A DNA stretch of 64,000 nt from Sphingomonas adhaesiva (GTDB taxonomy: Bacteria; Pseudomonadota; Alphaproteobacteria; Sphingomonadales; Sphingomonadaceae), in contig NZ_JAQIJT010000002.1 in the NCBI RefSeq assembly GCF_036946125.1, forward strand, positions 775,001 through 839,000, given 5' to 3'. Shown here piece after piece: positions 45,892 through 53,292 of this stretch (positions are counted from its first letter, which is position 1; every line of letters starts with the position of its first letter). The notes beneath the pieces were generated by a model. That model did not search any database and was not told where the DNA came from. It saw nothing but the letters and a program-made list of their open reading frames with translations. The translations under genes and the position numbers were made by a program.

Positions 45892-45963
45892 GTCATGGCG
45901 AGCGAAGCGTAGCACTTCAGGGCGTCGCGCGATCGGCCGTGGATCGCTTCGCTCGCGATGACG
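45892..45963. repeat. GTCATGGCGAGCGAAGCG...CGCTTCGCTCGCGATGACG inverted repeat
   Basis: The long arms GTCATGGCGAGCGAAGCG and CGCTTCGCTCGCGATGAC flank about 35 bases. This motif is a dispersed palindrome in many bacteria. It lies directly downstream of the bacterioferritin stop and may end that message. Confidence 0.7.
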
Positions 45964-45971
45964 GACAGGGA

Positions 45972-46466
45972 TCAATCCTTGGCGGGCTTGTCGTGCTCGC
46001 TGATCGAGTTGAGCTGGATGTAATTGTGGATGCCCATGCGCTCGATCATCTCGAACTGGCGCTCCAGCGTGTCGACATGTTCTTCCTCGCTGACGAGGAT
46101 GCGCTTGAAGAGGTCGCGGCTGACGTAATCCTGGACCTCCTCGCAATAGGCGATCGCGCCCTTCAGCTGCGCCACCGCCTCGATCTCGAGCGCGAGGTCG
46201 CCCTTGAGGACTTCCTCCACCGTCTCGCCGATGCGTAGCCGGCCAAGCAGCTGGAAGTTGGGCAGGCCGTCGAGGAACAGGATGCGCTCCGCCAGCCAGT
46301 CGGCGTGCTTCATCTCGTCGATCGATTCGTGTCGCTCGAACTCGGAGAGCTTGTAGACGCCCCAATGCTCCAGCAACCGATGATGGAGCCAATATTGATT
46401 GATCGCGGTCAGCTCGTTCTTGAGCGTCTCGTTCAGGAATTCGATGACCTTGGGGTCGCCCTTCAT
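45972..46466 (-). CDS. bfr: Bacterioferritin
   Basis: 164 residues, a 24-mer iron-storage ferritin. The diiron ferroxidase ligands sit at the canonical positions (Glu18, Glu51, His54, Glu94, Glu127, His130). Met52 (SIDEMKHAD) supplies the heme ligand between subunits. It oxidises and stores Fe2+ in the cytoplasm. GGAGG lies upstream of the ATG. The gene for its ferredoxin partner is 91 bases upstream on the same strand. Confidence 0.97.
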   Translation of the reverse strand: MKGDPKVIEFLNETLKNELTAINQYWLHHRLLEHWGVYKLSEFERHESIDEMKHADWLAERILFLDGLPNFQLLGRLRIGETVEEVLKGDLALEIEAVAQLKGAIAYCEEVQDYVSRDLFKRILVSEEEHVDTLERQFEMIERMGIHNYIQLNSISEHDKPAKD

Positions 46467-46557
46467 ACGTGCCTCCGATCGGGATCTGACGAGCGCCTTA
46501 GCGCCGATCGGTCAACAGGGACAGGGCGAAACAGACGCGTTTCCGCGGCTTTCGGGG

Positions 46558-46728
46558 TCAGGCGGCGGCGCGCTCCTGCGCGATAATGTCTCGCGCGAAC
46601 GGTACGCACTGCCCGCATTTGGCCTGGCAGCCGACCGCACGATATGCCTGGCAGGCGGTCGTGGCACCTGAGCGTGCGGCCTCGCGCACCTGGCATTCCC
46701 GTATCGCATTGCAAACGCAGACAACCAT
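46558..46728 (-). CDS. bfd: Bacterioferritin-associated ferredoxin
   Basis: 56 residues. The [2Fe-2S] ligands Cys4, Cys6, Cys38 and Cys41 are at the same positions as in Escherichia coli Bfd (VCVCNAIRE, GCQAKCGQC). Bfd docks on bacterioferritin and reduces its ferric core to release iron. GAGAGGGA precedes the ATG at 46728. A promoter-like pair and an inverted repeat lie upstream, so iron-dependent control is likely. Confidence 0.95.
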   Translation of the reverse strand: MVVCVCNAIRECQVREAARSGATTACQAYRAVGCQAKCGQCVPFARDIIAQERAAA

Positions 46729-46751
46729 GGATGTCCCTCTCGCTCGCCCAT

Positions 46752-46780
46752 CTTCTAGCGCTATTGAGAGTGGATTGCAA
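46752..46780 (-). promoter_or_regulatory. Predicted promoter for bfd
   Basis: On the minus strand TTGCAA (46780-46775) and TAGAAG (46757-46752) are separated by 17 bases, 24 bases from the bfd start codon. The surrounding sequence is AT-rich for this genome. Confidence 0.42.
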
Positions 46781-46786
46781 GGAAAT

Positions 46787-46803
46787 TTGCGTCGCGTTCG
46801 CAA
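46787..46803. promoter_or_regulatory. Inverted repeat TTGCG-N7-CGCAA upstream of the bfd promoter
   Basis: A 17-base dyad lies just upstream of the predicted -35 and overlaps nothing coding. Its position suits a regulator of iron storage, but it does not match a standard Fur box, so the binding protein is unknown. Confidence 0.3.
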
Positions 46804-46813
46804 CTGATCGCGT

Positions 46814-48028
46814 TCAACCGGGCGCAGGCGGCACACGCATCGGCTCCCACCGCCCGCGCGCCAGCGAGCGCCACAGCCATTCCATCGGCCCATAGGCGAA
46901 TCGGTCGACCCACCACGGCGACCATGCCAGCATGATCCCCCACATCACGGGGGCGAGCAGATAGAGGCTCGCGCGCGGCCAGCGGCCGAACTGGTGGAGG
47001 CCGGTGAACAGCAGCAGCATCACGATCGACGTGCCGAGATAGTTGCTGAACGCGACGCGCCCCGCCGCGGCGATCCGCGCGCTCGCCCCGCGATCGGCGC
47101 GGAAGGTCAGCAGCGCGAGCGCGGCATAGCCCAGGGTGGTGACGGGGCGGATCGCGGGCCCCAGGATGACCGACGCGGTGAAAATCCAGCGATAGTCGAA
47201 CCCGCTCGCGATCGAATGCGCCCCGATCAGCGCGTACAGCGGCAGCGTCACGCCGAGCGCGATCGCCGCGACCCGGGCGTAGGCGCGCCGCGACCATTGG
47301 CCGGTCAGGAAACCGGCGCGATAGGCCGCCATGCCCAGCAGCATCGCGCTCAGCGTCTGCAGGCCGAAGATCCACAGCTCGTCGAGCGGCGAGCCGGCGT
47401 GGGACCAGCGATAGGCGGCGGCCTGTGCCAGCGTGCCGCGATAGGCGGTGAGCTCCGCGATCAGGGCGGGGCGCGGCGGGATGCCGAACGCGTTCCTGAT
47501 CTCCTCCAGCATGTCCGCCGACGGCGGGGTCGCCCCGTACAGCATCGCGGCGACCCCGCCCGACATCAGGAGGTCGAGCAGCAGGAACAGGACCGAGAAC
47601 AGCAGCAGAAGCCGCGTCGGCAAGCGGATGAAGAGACAGGCGATGGCGCCGACCAGCGCGTAATGGGCCAGAATGTCGCCCCACCAGATCAGATAGAGGT
47701 GGACGAGGCCGATCGCGAACAGCACCGCCATCCGCGTGAGATGCACCCGCAGCCCCGACCGGCCGGCGGCTTCCGCCCGGTCGATGACCAGCAGCATCGA
47801 CGCACCGAAGAGCATCGAGAAGAGCCCGCGCATCTTGCCCTCCACCGCCACGAAATTGACGAACCAGGCGATCCGGTCGGCGCCCTGGTGCCCGCCCCAT
47901 GCCAGCGGCGAGAAATAGGCGGCGGCGGGCAGCGCGAAGGCGGGGAGGTTCGCCAGCAGGATCCCCATCACCGCGATGCCGCGGATGTAATCGAGCTGTC
48001 CGATACGGGGGGTGGCGGATGACGACAT
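46814..48028 (-). CDS. DUF418 domain-containing membrane protein
   Basis: 404 residues with about ten hydrophobic helices. The opening RIGQLDYIRGIAVMGILLAN and the C-terminal DUF418 region (GRVAFSNYLGTSIVMLLLF, LAPVMWGIMLAWSPWWVDRF, GPMEWLWRSLARGRW) are characteristic. Members are related to acyltransferase-3-like membrane proteins, but no function is established. The ATG at 48028 matches the family N-terminus. It lies between the heme oxygenase and bfd genes, all on one strand. Confidence 0.93.
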   Translation of the reverse strand: MSSSATPRIGQLDYIRGIAVMGILLANLPAFALPAAAYFSPLAWGGHQGADRIAWFVNFVAVEGKMRGLFSMLFGASMLLVIDRAEAAGRSGLRVHLTRMAVLFAIGLVHLYLIWWGDILAHYALVGAIACLFIRLPTRLLLLFSVLFLLLDLLMSGGVAAMLYGATPPSADMLEEIRNAFGIPPRPALIAELTAYRGTLAQAAAYRWSHAGSPLDELWIFGLQTLSAMLLGMAAYRAGFLTGQWSRRAYARVAAIALGVTLPLYALIGAHSIASGFDYRWIFTASVILGPAIRPVTTLGYAALALLTFRADRGASARIAAAGRVAFSNYLGTSIVMLLLFTGLHQFGRWPRASLYLLAPVMWGIMLAWSPWWVDRFAYGPMEWLWRSLARGRWEPMRVPPAPG

Positions 48029-48132
48029 GCGGACTCCGGTGCGGCGGAGCGCCAGCGTGCGCCACGAGGACGGCGGAAGTATGGTGGACGGCAGCGCGGC
48101 GACCGGCGCACGCCGCCTCGGGCCGTTCGCCA

Positions 48133-48669
48133 TCAGGCGCCGGCGGCCTCGCGGTAGAGCGCGAAGGTGCGCAGCGCGCCGTCGATCATGCGCGCGTGCC
48201 AGCCGGCGTCCCGGCCCGCGGCGGCGGCATCGATCGCGGCGCGGATCGCGCGCCATTGGCCGGGGGGATGGACCGCGGCGAGATAGGCGCGCGGCCTGTC
48301 GGCGGGGACGTGGCCGGCGAGCATCGCACCGCCCAGCCGCGATCCCTCCACGACGTAGAGGACGCCCCAGCGCGCGGCGTCGTCCTCGACGGCGAAGGAA
48401 AGCGGGGGCGGCAGCGGTTCGCCGAGCGCGGCGATGTCCGCGTGCAGCAACGGAGTGCGCGCGGCGAGAGTGCGCGCGAAGGGGAGCGGGCGCATCGCCG
48501 CCTCCACCGCGGGCAGCGCGCGCGCGTGCGCGACCAGGAAGCGGCGGTAGGCGTCGCGGTCCGCGAGGTCGTGTGCGCCGAACGCCGCATCGACGGCATC
48601 GTGCGATGCCGCGGTCGCGCGGCGCAGGTCCGCGATCGCGGACGAGGGGGCCGACAAGGAAGCCGCCAT
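48133..48669 (-). CDS. Biliverdin-producing heme oxygenase
   Basis: 178 residues. The proximal heme ligand is His23 in RRATAASHDAVDAAF, and the distal helix appears as VLYVVEGSRLGGAML. It opens heme to biliverdin with release of iron and CO. The size and sequence resemble the BphO group that supplies chromophore to bacteriophytochromes, but no phytochrome gene is adjacent. Proximity to bacterioferritin suggests iron recovery instead. Five bases separate it from the amidohydrolase stop upstream. Confidence 0.88.
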   Translation of the reverse strand: MAASLSAPSSAIADLRRATAASHDAVDAAFGAHDLADRDAYRRFLVAHARALPAVEAAMRPLPFARTLAARTPLLHADIAALGEPLPPPLSFAVEDDAARWGVLYVVEGSRLGGAMLAGHVPADRPRAYLAAVHPPGQWRAIRAAIDAAAAGRDAGWHARMIDGALRTFALYREAAGA

Positions 48670-48674
48670 CCGCG

Positions 48675-49907
48675 TCAGTCCAGCCCGTGCTCCAGGAAAT
48701 GCTCGGCCAGCGCGCAGTGCATCGCGACGCCGGTGGCCATGACGTCCTCGTCGATCGTCATCCTCGTATTATGAAGCGGCGGATTGGTGCGCGGATCGGT
48801 GCCCGGCGCGGCGACGCCGAGGAAGGCCATGGCGCCAGGCACGTCGCGCAGGACGTAGCTGAAATCCTCGCCCCCCATCATCGGCGCGGGCATCGTCGAC
48901 CAGCCGCGCTGCGATCCCACCTGCGTCGACAGGTCGCGCATCAGCCGCGTCGCGCGCGGATCGTTCATGGTGACGGGATAGCCCTCGTCGATGCCGGTGT
49001 CGGCGACGCAGCCGTGCGCGGCGGCGATCCCCTGCGCGATCTGGTGGAAGGCGGCGCGCATCGCGGTGCGGGTATCCTCCGACAGCGTGCGCAGCGTGCC
49101 CATCAGCTTCACCTCGCCGGGGATGATGTTGTGCGAGGAGCCGGCATGGAATTGCGTGATCGTCAGCACCGCGGGGTCCGCGACGGGGACGCGGCGTGCG
49201 ACGTGCTGTTGCAGCGCGGCGACGATGGCGCAGGCGACGGGGATCGGATCGATCGCCTCGTGCGGCATCGCGGCGTGCCCGCCCTTGCCGCGGATCGTGG
49301 CGAGGACGGTGTCGGTCGAGGCGAGCAGCGCGCCCTCGCGTCCGACGAAGATGCCGGCGGGGGCGTTCGGGGAGATGTGGAGCGCGAACGCCGCCTCCGG
49401 CCGGGCAATGTCGAGCAGCCCGTCCTCGATCATGTGGCGCGCGCCGTGATGCCCCTCCTCGCCCGGCTGGAACATGAAGACGACGGTGCCGGACAGTTCC
49501 TCGCGCCGCGCGCACAGCGCCCTGGCCGCGCCCGCGAGCATCGCGGTATGCGCATCATGGCCGCAGGCGTGCATCGCGCCGGGGATGGTCGAGGCGAAGG
49601 GAAGGCCGGTTTCCTCCGTCATCGGCAGCGCATCCATGTCGCCGCGCAACAGGACGGTGCGGCCGTTCGAGCCGGCCCCGCCGGTGCGCCCGCCGCGCAG
49701 GATCGCGATGAAGCCGGTGGTGCTCCGGCTGTCGTGGATCTCCAGCGGCAGCCCTGCGAGCGCGGCCTTCGCCTTTTGCGTGGTCAGCGGGCAATGGAGG
49801 CCGACCTCCGGCTCGGCATGGATCGCGCGACGCAGCGCGATAACGTCGGCCAGCTGCTCGGCGCCGATCGCGCTCCAGTCGGTGCGGGTGGCAAGCGTGG
49901 TGCTCAT
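48675..49907 (-). CDS. M20 family amidohydrolase (hippurate/IAA-amino acid hydrolase type)
   Basis: 410 residues. RRAIHAEPEVGLHCPLTT opens the domain. Metal ligands are in HACGHDAHTAML and FQPGEEGHHGARHMIEDG, the dimerisation domain shows GKGGHAAMPHEAIDPI, and the C-terminal ligand region is APMMGGEDFSYVL. It would cleave an N-acyl amino acid or peptide amide in the cytoplasm. No signal peptide is obvious. AAAGGAG precedes the ATG. The substrate is unknown. Confidence 0.93.
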   Translation of the reverse strand: MSTTLATRTDWSAIGAEQLADVIALRRAIHAEPEVGLHCPLTTQKAKAALAGLPLEIHDSRSTTGFIAILRGGRTGGAGSNGRTVLLRGDMDALPMTEETGLPFASTIPGAMHACGHDAHTAMLAGAARALCARREELSGTVVFMFQPGEEGHHGARHMIEDGLLDIARPEAAFALHISPNAPAGIFVGREGALLASTDTVLATIRGKGGHAAMPHEAIDPIPVACAIVAALQQHVARRVPVADPAVLTITQFHAGSSHNIIPGEVKLMGTLRTLSEDTRTAMRAAFHQIAQGIAAAHGCVADTGIDEGYPVTMNDPRATRLMRDLSTQVGSQRGWSTMPAPMMGGEDFSYVLRDVPGAMAFLGVAAPGTDPRTNPPLHNTRMTIDEDVMATGVAMHCALAEHFLEHGLD

Positions 49908-49978
49908 GGGGGACTCCTTTGCGGGCGATTGTAACGCCGGAGTCACAGGGGCGGCAAGGCGGGGCTGGTCCAGAAGGA

Positions 49979-50145
49979 AGAAGCGGGACCCCGGATCAAG
50001 CCCGGGGTGACGAGGGGGGAGTGGTCCCGTCGCCCCGGCCTTGAGTGGGACCTTTGCAAAAGGCTCCCCCGTGCTCCTGCGCAGGCAGGAGCACGATGTC
50101 GCCCTTTGCAAAGGTCCCGCCTTGAGCCGCGGTTCCGCTTTTCCT
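49979..50145. repeat. Family A half-arms with a short family B element (copy 5)
   Basis: A right arm of A (AAGCGGGACCCCGGATCAAG to GGGGTGAC, ending 50011) comes first. A left arm follows (GTCGCCCCGGCCTTGAG, 50029), interrupted at about 50049-50117 by a short B element with CCTTTGCAAAAG / CCCTTTGCAAAGG ends and a single hairpin (50069-50094). CCTTGAG recurs immediately after B. The order of arms suggests two adjacent A copies, one partly lost. It lies between the amidohydrolase and cyclophilin genes. Confidence 0.75.
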
Positions 50146-50754
50146 CTACAGCCGCCGTGCGCTCGTGATCTTGATCGTCGGCTCCAGCATCTGGCCCTTC
50201 ATCACGCCCTCGCCCGCGGTGGGGCTGGTGGGGGCGACGAGGATGCGGCGGATGACGTCCATCCCCTCCAGCACGCGGCCGAAGACGGCGAAGCCGGGAT
50301 CGGCGTCCTTGGCATCCATCGAGGTGATGTCGCCGACCACGACGAAGAAATCGCCCGCCGCGGTCCCCGGCGTCGCCATCGCCATCGAGATGGCGCCGTC
50401 GGTGTGGTGGAGCCCGGTCTGCGTCGTCGGTTCGTGCCGGATGCCCGGGAGCGTCCGCCCGGGTTCGTTGCGAGTGCCGAACTGGACCAGGCCATAGCCG
50501 TCGCCGACCTTCACCGCGCGGTAGAAGGCGATGCCGTCGAGCTTCTTCTGGTCGACGTATTTCAGGAAATTGGCGGCGGTGACGGGCGCGGCCTTCGTAT
50601 CGACGCCGATGACGATCGCGCCGGCGTCGGTGGTCAGCCGGACGCGGGTGAGCTGCACCTGCGGTGCGGGGGTCGCGACGGGCGCGGGGGCGGCGGTGGG
50701 GGCGGCGGCGGCGGGCGCTACCTGCGTCACGGCGGCGAGCAGGAGCGCGATCAT
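50146..50754 (-). CDS. Cyclophilin-type peptidyl-prolyl isomerase, exported
   Basis: 202 residues with a short hydrophobic start (MIALLLAAVTQVAPAAAA) and an Ala/Pro linker. The cyclophilin domain follows: VRLTTDAGAIVIGVDTKAAP, FLKYVDQKKLDGIAFYR, then GAISMAMATPGTAAGDFFV and FAVFGRVLEGMDVIRRIL. The usual catalytic Arg in FHR appears as FYR. It would assist proline isomerisation in the periplasm. The start overlaps the stop of the upstream gene (ATGA), so the two periplasmic proteins are coupled. Confidence 0.92.
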   Translation of the reverse strand: MIALLLAAVTQVAPAAAAPTAAPAPVATPAPQVQLTRVRLTTDAGAIVIGVDTKAAPVTAANFLKYVDQKKLDGIAFYRAVKVGDGYGLVQFGTRNEPGRTLPGIRHEPTTQTGLHHTDGAISMAMATPGTAAGDFFVVVGDITSMDAKDADPGFAVFGRVLEGMDVIRRILVAPTSPTAGEGVMKGQMLEPTIKITSARRL

Positions 50755-51284
50755 GCCGCCGCGCCCCGCGCGATCATCACCGGCACGGAGGCCGCCGGGG
50801 TGCCCGCGATCTGGAGCACGTAGCGGCCCGGCGTCAGGCGGAAGTCGACGATCTTGCGGATGCCGCTGCACATCGGGCCATGGCCGTGCGCGGTGGAGGG
50901 CAGAGCGCGACCGGCGCGGATGACGTCGATCCACGCCGCCTCGCCCAGGGCGACACGATAGGTGCCCGCACGCGCGACCTGGAACAGCGCCAGCCCCGCG
51001 GTGCTGCCCGCCTCCGCGTCGCGACCCGGCGCCGCGGCGACGGTGACGCGATCGGCGGTGGTGAGGCGCAGGTCGGTCGCCCGGCCGATCACCAGGACCG
51101 GCGCGCTGCGCGTGGAGGTGCCGGCGGCGAGCGCGGTGCGCTGACTCCAGCGCGACAGTTCGGGCGGAATCGCGACGCGCACGGCGGCGCAGCGCGGGTC
51201 GGTCGCGGCATCCTGCGCCATGGCGGGCGCGGCGATCGCGGTGAAAGCAAGGATCGGGGCGGCAAGGGTCAGGGTGAAACGCAT
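50751..51284 (-). CDS. Uncharacterised periplasmic protein
   Basis: 177 residues with a signal peptide (MRFTLTLAAPILAFTAIAAPAMAQ). A beta-rich domain follows, with LALFQVARAGTYRVALGEAA and, near the end, KIVDFRLTPGRYVLQIAG. Two cysteines (DPRCAAV and GPMCSG) could form a disulfide. It resembles small beta-sandwich domains that bind ligands or other proteins, but I do not recognise a family. It is coupled to the cyclophilin gene downstream, so it may be a folding client or partner. Confidence 0.8.
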   Translation of the reverse strand: MRFTLTLAAPILAFTAIAAPAMAQDAATDPRCAAVRVAIPPELSRWSQRTALAAGTSTRSAPVLVIGRATDLRLTTADRVTVAAAPGRDAEAGSTAGLALFQVARAGTYRVALGEAAWIDVIRAGRALPSTAHGHGPMCSGIRKIVDFRLTPGRYVLQIAGTPAASVPVMIARGAAA

Positions 51285-51386
51285 GCCTCATCCTACCCCC
51301 GGTGCGGGCGCGCGGCTACCCGTCGATCCGCAACCAACCGCACGGTGGCCGGTTCTCCCCGTGACGAGGATGCCGCGGAGGGAATG

Positions 51387-51737
51387 ATGGCCGAGGGTGA
51401 CGACGCGACGACCACGGATGCGCGTGGCGCGTTCCAGGATCATGTGATGGACCCCGCGCGCAAGGCGGGCGAGACGATGCAGGCGTCGGGACGCCGGATG
51501 GTGGAGAATTCCTCCACCATCGGCGTGGCGATCATCGACCAGGCGCAGGCCAACGCGCAGGAGGCCTTTGCCGCGATGCGCGCCGCGGCGCAGGCCAAGG
51601 ACCTGTCGGAGGTGATGCAGATCCAGGGCGATTTCCTGCGCCAGCAGGGCAAGAGGTCGATGGATCAGGCGCGCGAGATCGGCGAACTCATCATGCGGTT
51701 CGGGCGCGACGCGGTGAACCCGGCGAAGGGGGAATAG
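51387..51737 (+). CDS. Phasin family protein
   Basis: 116 residues, predicted all-helical with heptad-like Ala/Gln spacing (TIGVAIIDQAQANAQEAF, RAAAQAKDLSEVMQIQGDFL, RQQGKRSMDQAREIGELIM). This is the phasin_2 pattern. Phasins coat polyhydroxyalkanoate granules; PHA genes are not in the window. GGAGGG precedes two adjacent ATGs (51384, 51387); I chose the second for spacing. Confidence 0.8.
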   Translation: MAEGDDATTTDARGAFQDHVMDPARKAGETMQASGRRMVENSSTIGVAIIDQAQANAQEAFAAMRAAAQAKDLSEVMQIQGDFLRQQGKRSMDQAREIGELIMRFGRDAVNPAKGE

Positions 51738-51743
51738 CCCGCC

Positions 51744-52037
51744 TCAGGTGACGACCGTCAGCCCGTCGATCCGGAAGCGGGTGACGTCGCCGACACGCTC
51801 GCACGTGGCGATCTTCAGGTCGGCGATGACGTGGCCGGGCACCGCCAGGTCCAGCGTCTCGATCCGCGCCAGCCAGCGGTCGAGGCGCTCGCTGGAGGTG
51901 GCGCTGGCGACCAGTCGGTGCCGGTCGCCGGCGAAGGTCGCGCTGCGCCATTCGACGATGTCGTGACGCTCCACCGCGAAGGGCGCGCCGGCCGCCGCGG
52001 CGGATCGGGTGAGTGCGCGTTCCAGTCGCGTGGTCAT
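51744..52037 (-). CDS. Uncharacterised 97-residue protein in a LexA-box-controlled operon
   Basis: MTTRLERALTRSAAAAGAPF opens a helix, followed by VERHDIVEWRSATFAGDRHR, SERLDRWLARIETLDLAVPG and a beta-rich end. It shows no membrane segment or known motif. Its ATG overlaps the end of the upstream 63-residue gene (4 bases), so they are one operon under the LexA box at 52246-52260. I cannot assign a function; a role in DNA damage or mutagenesis is only implied by the control site. Confidence 0.72.
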   Translation of the reverse strand: MTTRLERALTRSAAAAGAPFAVERHDIVEWRSATFAGDRHRLVASATSSERLDRWLARIETLDLAVPGHVIADLKIATCERVGDVTRFRIDGLTVVT

Positions 52038-52225
52038 CGGCGTGCCTCCGCCCGGCGGGAGGGATGCAGGATCGCGCTGACGCGTTCGATCGTGTGCGGC
52101 TTCGGTCGCCGGCCGCGGCGCATGTCCAGCACCAGCCGGGGGTCGTTGACGGCACGCCGGCCGAAGGCGGTCGCGGCGACGCCGGTGCGATCAAGATAGG
52201 TTTCGATTTCCATGAGCAGGTCCAT
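52034..52225 (-). CDS. Small helix-turn-helix-like protein, 63 residues, first gene of SOS-type operon
   Basis: MDLLMEIETYLDRTGVAATA leads to FGRRAVNDPRLVLDMRRGRR and PKPHTIERVSAILHP. The pattern resembles the short HTH proteins often found near phage-type repressors: a helix, a turn, a recognition-like helix, then a basic loop. GGAGGCG 5 bases before the ATG at 52225 fixes the start. An ATG at 52264 would lie upstream of the predicted -10 and is unlikely. It is transcribed away from the S24 repressor gene. Confidence 0.7.
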   Translation of the reverse strand: MDLLMEIETYLDRTGVAATAFGRRAVNDPRLVLDMRRGRRPKPHTIERVSAILHPSRRAEARR

Positions 52226-52245
52226 CCACGCCTCCGATTCGAGGT

Positions 52246-52260
52246 GTTCTCTATATGTTC
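52246..52260. promoter_or_regulatory. Alphaproteobacterial LexA (SOS) box GTTC-N7-GTTC
   Basis: GTTCTCTATATGTTC is an exact match to the direct-repeat operator GTTCN7GTTC recognised by LexA in alphaproteobacteria. On the minus strand the same bases contain a CATATAG -10, with a TAGACA-like -35 about 17-18 bases upstream. LexA binding should therefore block the small two-gene operon. It lies in the 83-base intergenic region shared with the S24 repressor gene and might also regulate that gene. Confidence 0.72.
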
Positions 52261-52308
52261 TCATCCGTTCGGCTTGTCTAGGATATTTCCTGCGTCTAGG
52301 GTGCGGGC

Positions 52309-52932
52309 ATGGCTGACGATCCCCGACAGGCGCTGGCGGCGCTCGCCCAGGCACGCGGGGTCAGCCTGTCCGCCTTGTCCAGAATGCTAGGGCGCAACGT
52401 CGCCTACCTCCAGCAGTTCGTCGGGCGTGGGTCGCCGCGCGTGCTGCCCGAGCGCGACCGGCGCATGCTGGCGGATTTCCTGGGGGTGGAGGACGCGGCG
52501 CTGGGCGGTCCGGCCGCTGCGCCGCCCGCGGAGGTCACGGTGCCATGGCTCGACGTGAGCGCGGCGGCGGGAAGCGGGCGGAGCGCCGAGGGGGAGCGGG
52601 TGATCCGCAGCGTCGCGCTGCCGGCGGCGATGCTGCGTCAGCTGGGGGTGACGGCGGCGCAGGCGTCGATGATCCGCGTCGCGGGGGAATCGATGATGCC
52701 GACACTGATGGACGGGGACCGTTTGCTGGTCGACGTCGGCGAGCGCCGCGTGCCCGCGGGGGGCGGGCTGTTCGTGATCCGGCGCGAGGACGGCGTCGCG
52801 GTCAAGCGGCTGGTGCCGCGGGGCGGGACGATTGAGATCGTCAGCGACAATCCGGCATTCGATGCCGTGACGGTAAAGTTGGCGGAGATCGAGGTGATCG
52901 GGCGGGCGCGGTTGTTGTTGCGCGACGTGTAG
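52309..52932 (+). CDS. S24 peptidase-type transcriptional repressor (LexA/CI-like)
   Basis: 207 residues. An N-terminal helix-turn-helix region (RGVSLSALSRMLGRNVAYLQ) is joined to an S24 self-cleavage domain, with Ser in VAGESMMPTL (about 128) and Lys in VAVKRLVPRGG (about 166). An Ala-Gly pair (SAAAGSG, about 87-88) is placed where LexA-type proteins cut themselves. It resembles a phage CI/LexA-like repressor, with an HTH unlike classical LexA's. It is divergent from the LexA-box operon. No prophage genes surround it. Confidence 0.9.
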   Translation: MADDPRQALAALAQARGVSLSALSRMLGRNVAYLQQFVGRGSPRVLPERDRRMLADFLGVEDAALGGPAAAPPAEVTVPWLDVSAAAGSGRSAEGERVIRSVALPAAMLRQLGVTAAQASMIRVAGESMMPTLMDGDRLLVDVGERRVPAGGGLFVIRREDGVAVKRLVPRGGTIEIVSDNPAFDAVTVKLAEIEVIGRARLLLRDV

Positions 52933-52971
52933 CGCGCGGCCCCCTCACCCTTCCGCGGCTTTGCCGCTCCC

Positions 52972-52996
52972 TCCCTCTCCCACGAGGGGAGAGGGA
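52972..52996. terminator. Hairpin TCCCTCTCCC / GGGGAGAGGGA
   Basis: A near-perfect inverted repeat with a 4-base loop lies between the convergent S24 repressor and small membrane-protein genes. It belongs to the same CCCTCTCC type of dispersed palindrome. It may terminate both. Confidence 0.5.
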
Positions 52997-53003
52997 AATC
53001 CGA

Positions 53004-53168
53004 TCAGCGTTCCTTCAGCCAGATGGCGACGGCGATGAGCGTGCCGAGCGCGAGGCCGGCGAGGAAGCCGATCGAGGGCTGGCGCACGATCAGTCCGACG
53101 ATGGTACCGCCCAGCGCGCCGATCGCGATCGGGAAGCCGCCGGCGGTGGTGTGCTTGGAAGAGGCCAT
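53004..53168 (-). CDS. Small membrane protein, 54 residues
   Basis: MASSKHTTAGGFPIAIGALG precedes GTIVGLIVRQPSIGFLAGLA and LGTLIAVAIWLKER. Two hydrophobic helices are separated by a short loop. I recognise no family. It is divergent from tamA copy 2 and convergent with the repressor gene. The ribosome-binding site is not obvious, but the hydrophobic pattern and in-frame start support a real gene. Confidence 0.7.
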   Translation of the reverse strand: MASSKHTTAGGFPIAIGALGGTIVGLIVRQPSIGFLAGLALGTLIAVAIWLKER

Positions 53169-53292
53169 GCGCGCGGCCTTGCCACTTGGCGGCGCGATGC
53201 GCCAGTGGGCGCGGCCAGCCGTGCGCGGCTTGCGCCCCGTGGCGCGTTTTGCCCCCTTCTTCTGCGCTTCGCCACCGGCTAGACGCGGAGGC

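Noticed and set aside
51744..52932. S24 repressor and small HTH gene as part of a prophage
   Set aside because: No integrase, structural, lysis or replication genes surround them; the neighbours are phasin and TamA genes. A phage remnant remains possible but is not shown.
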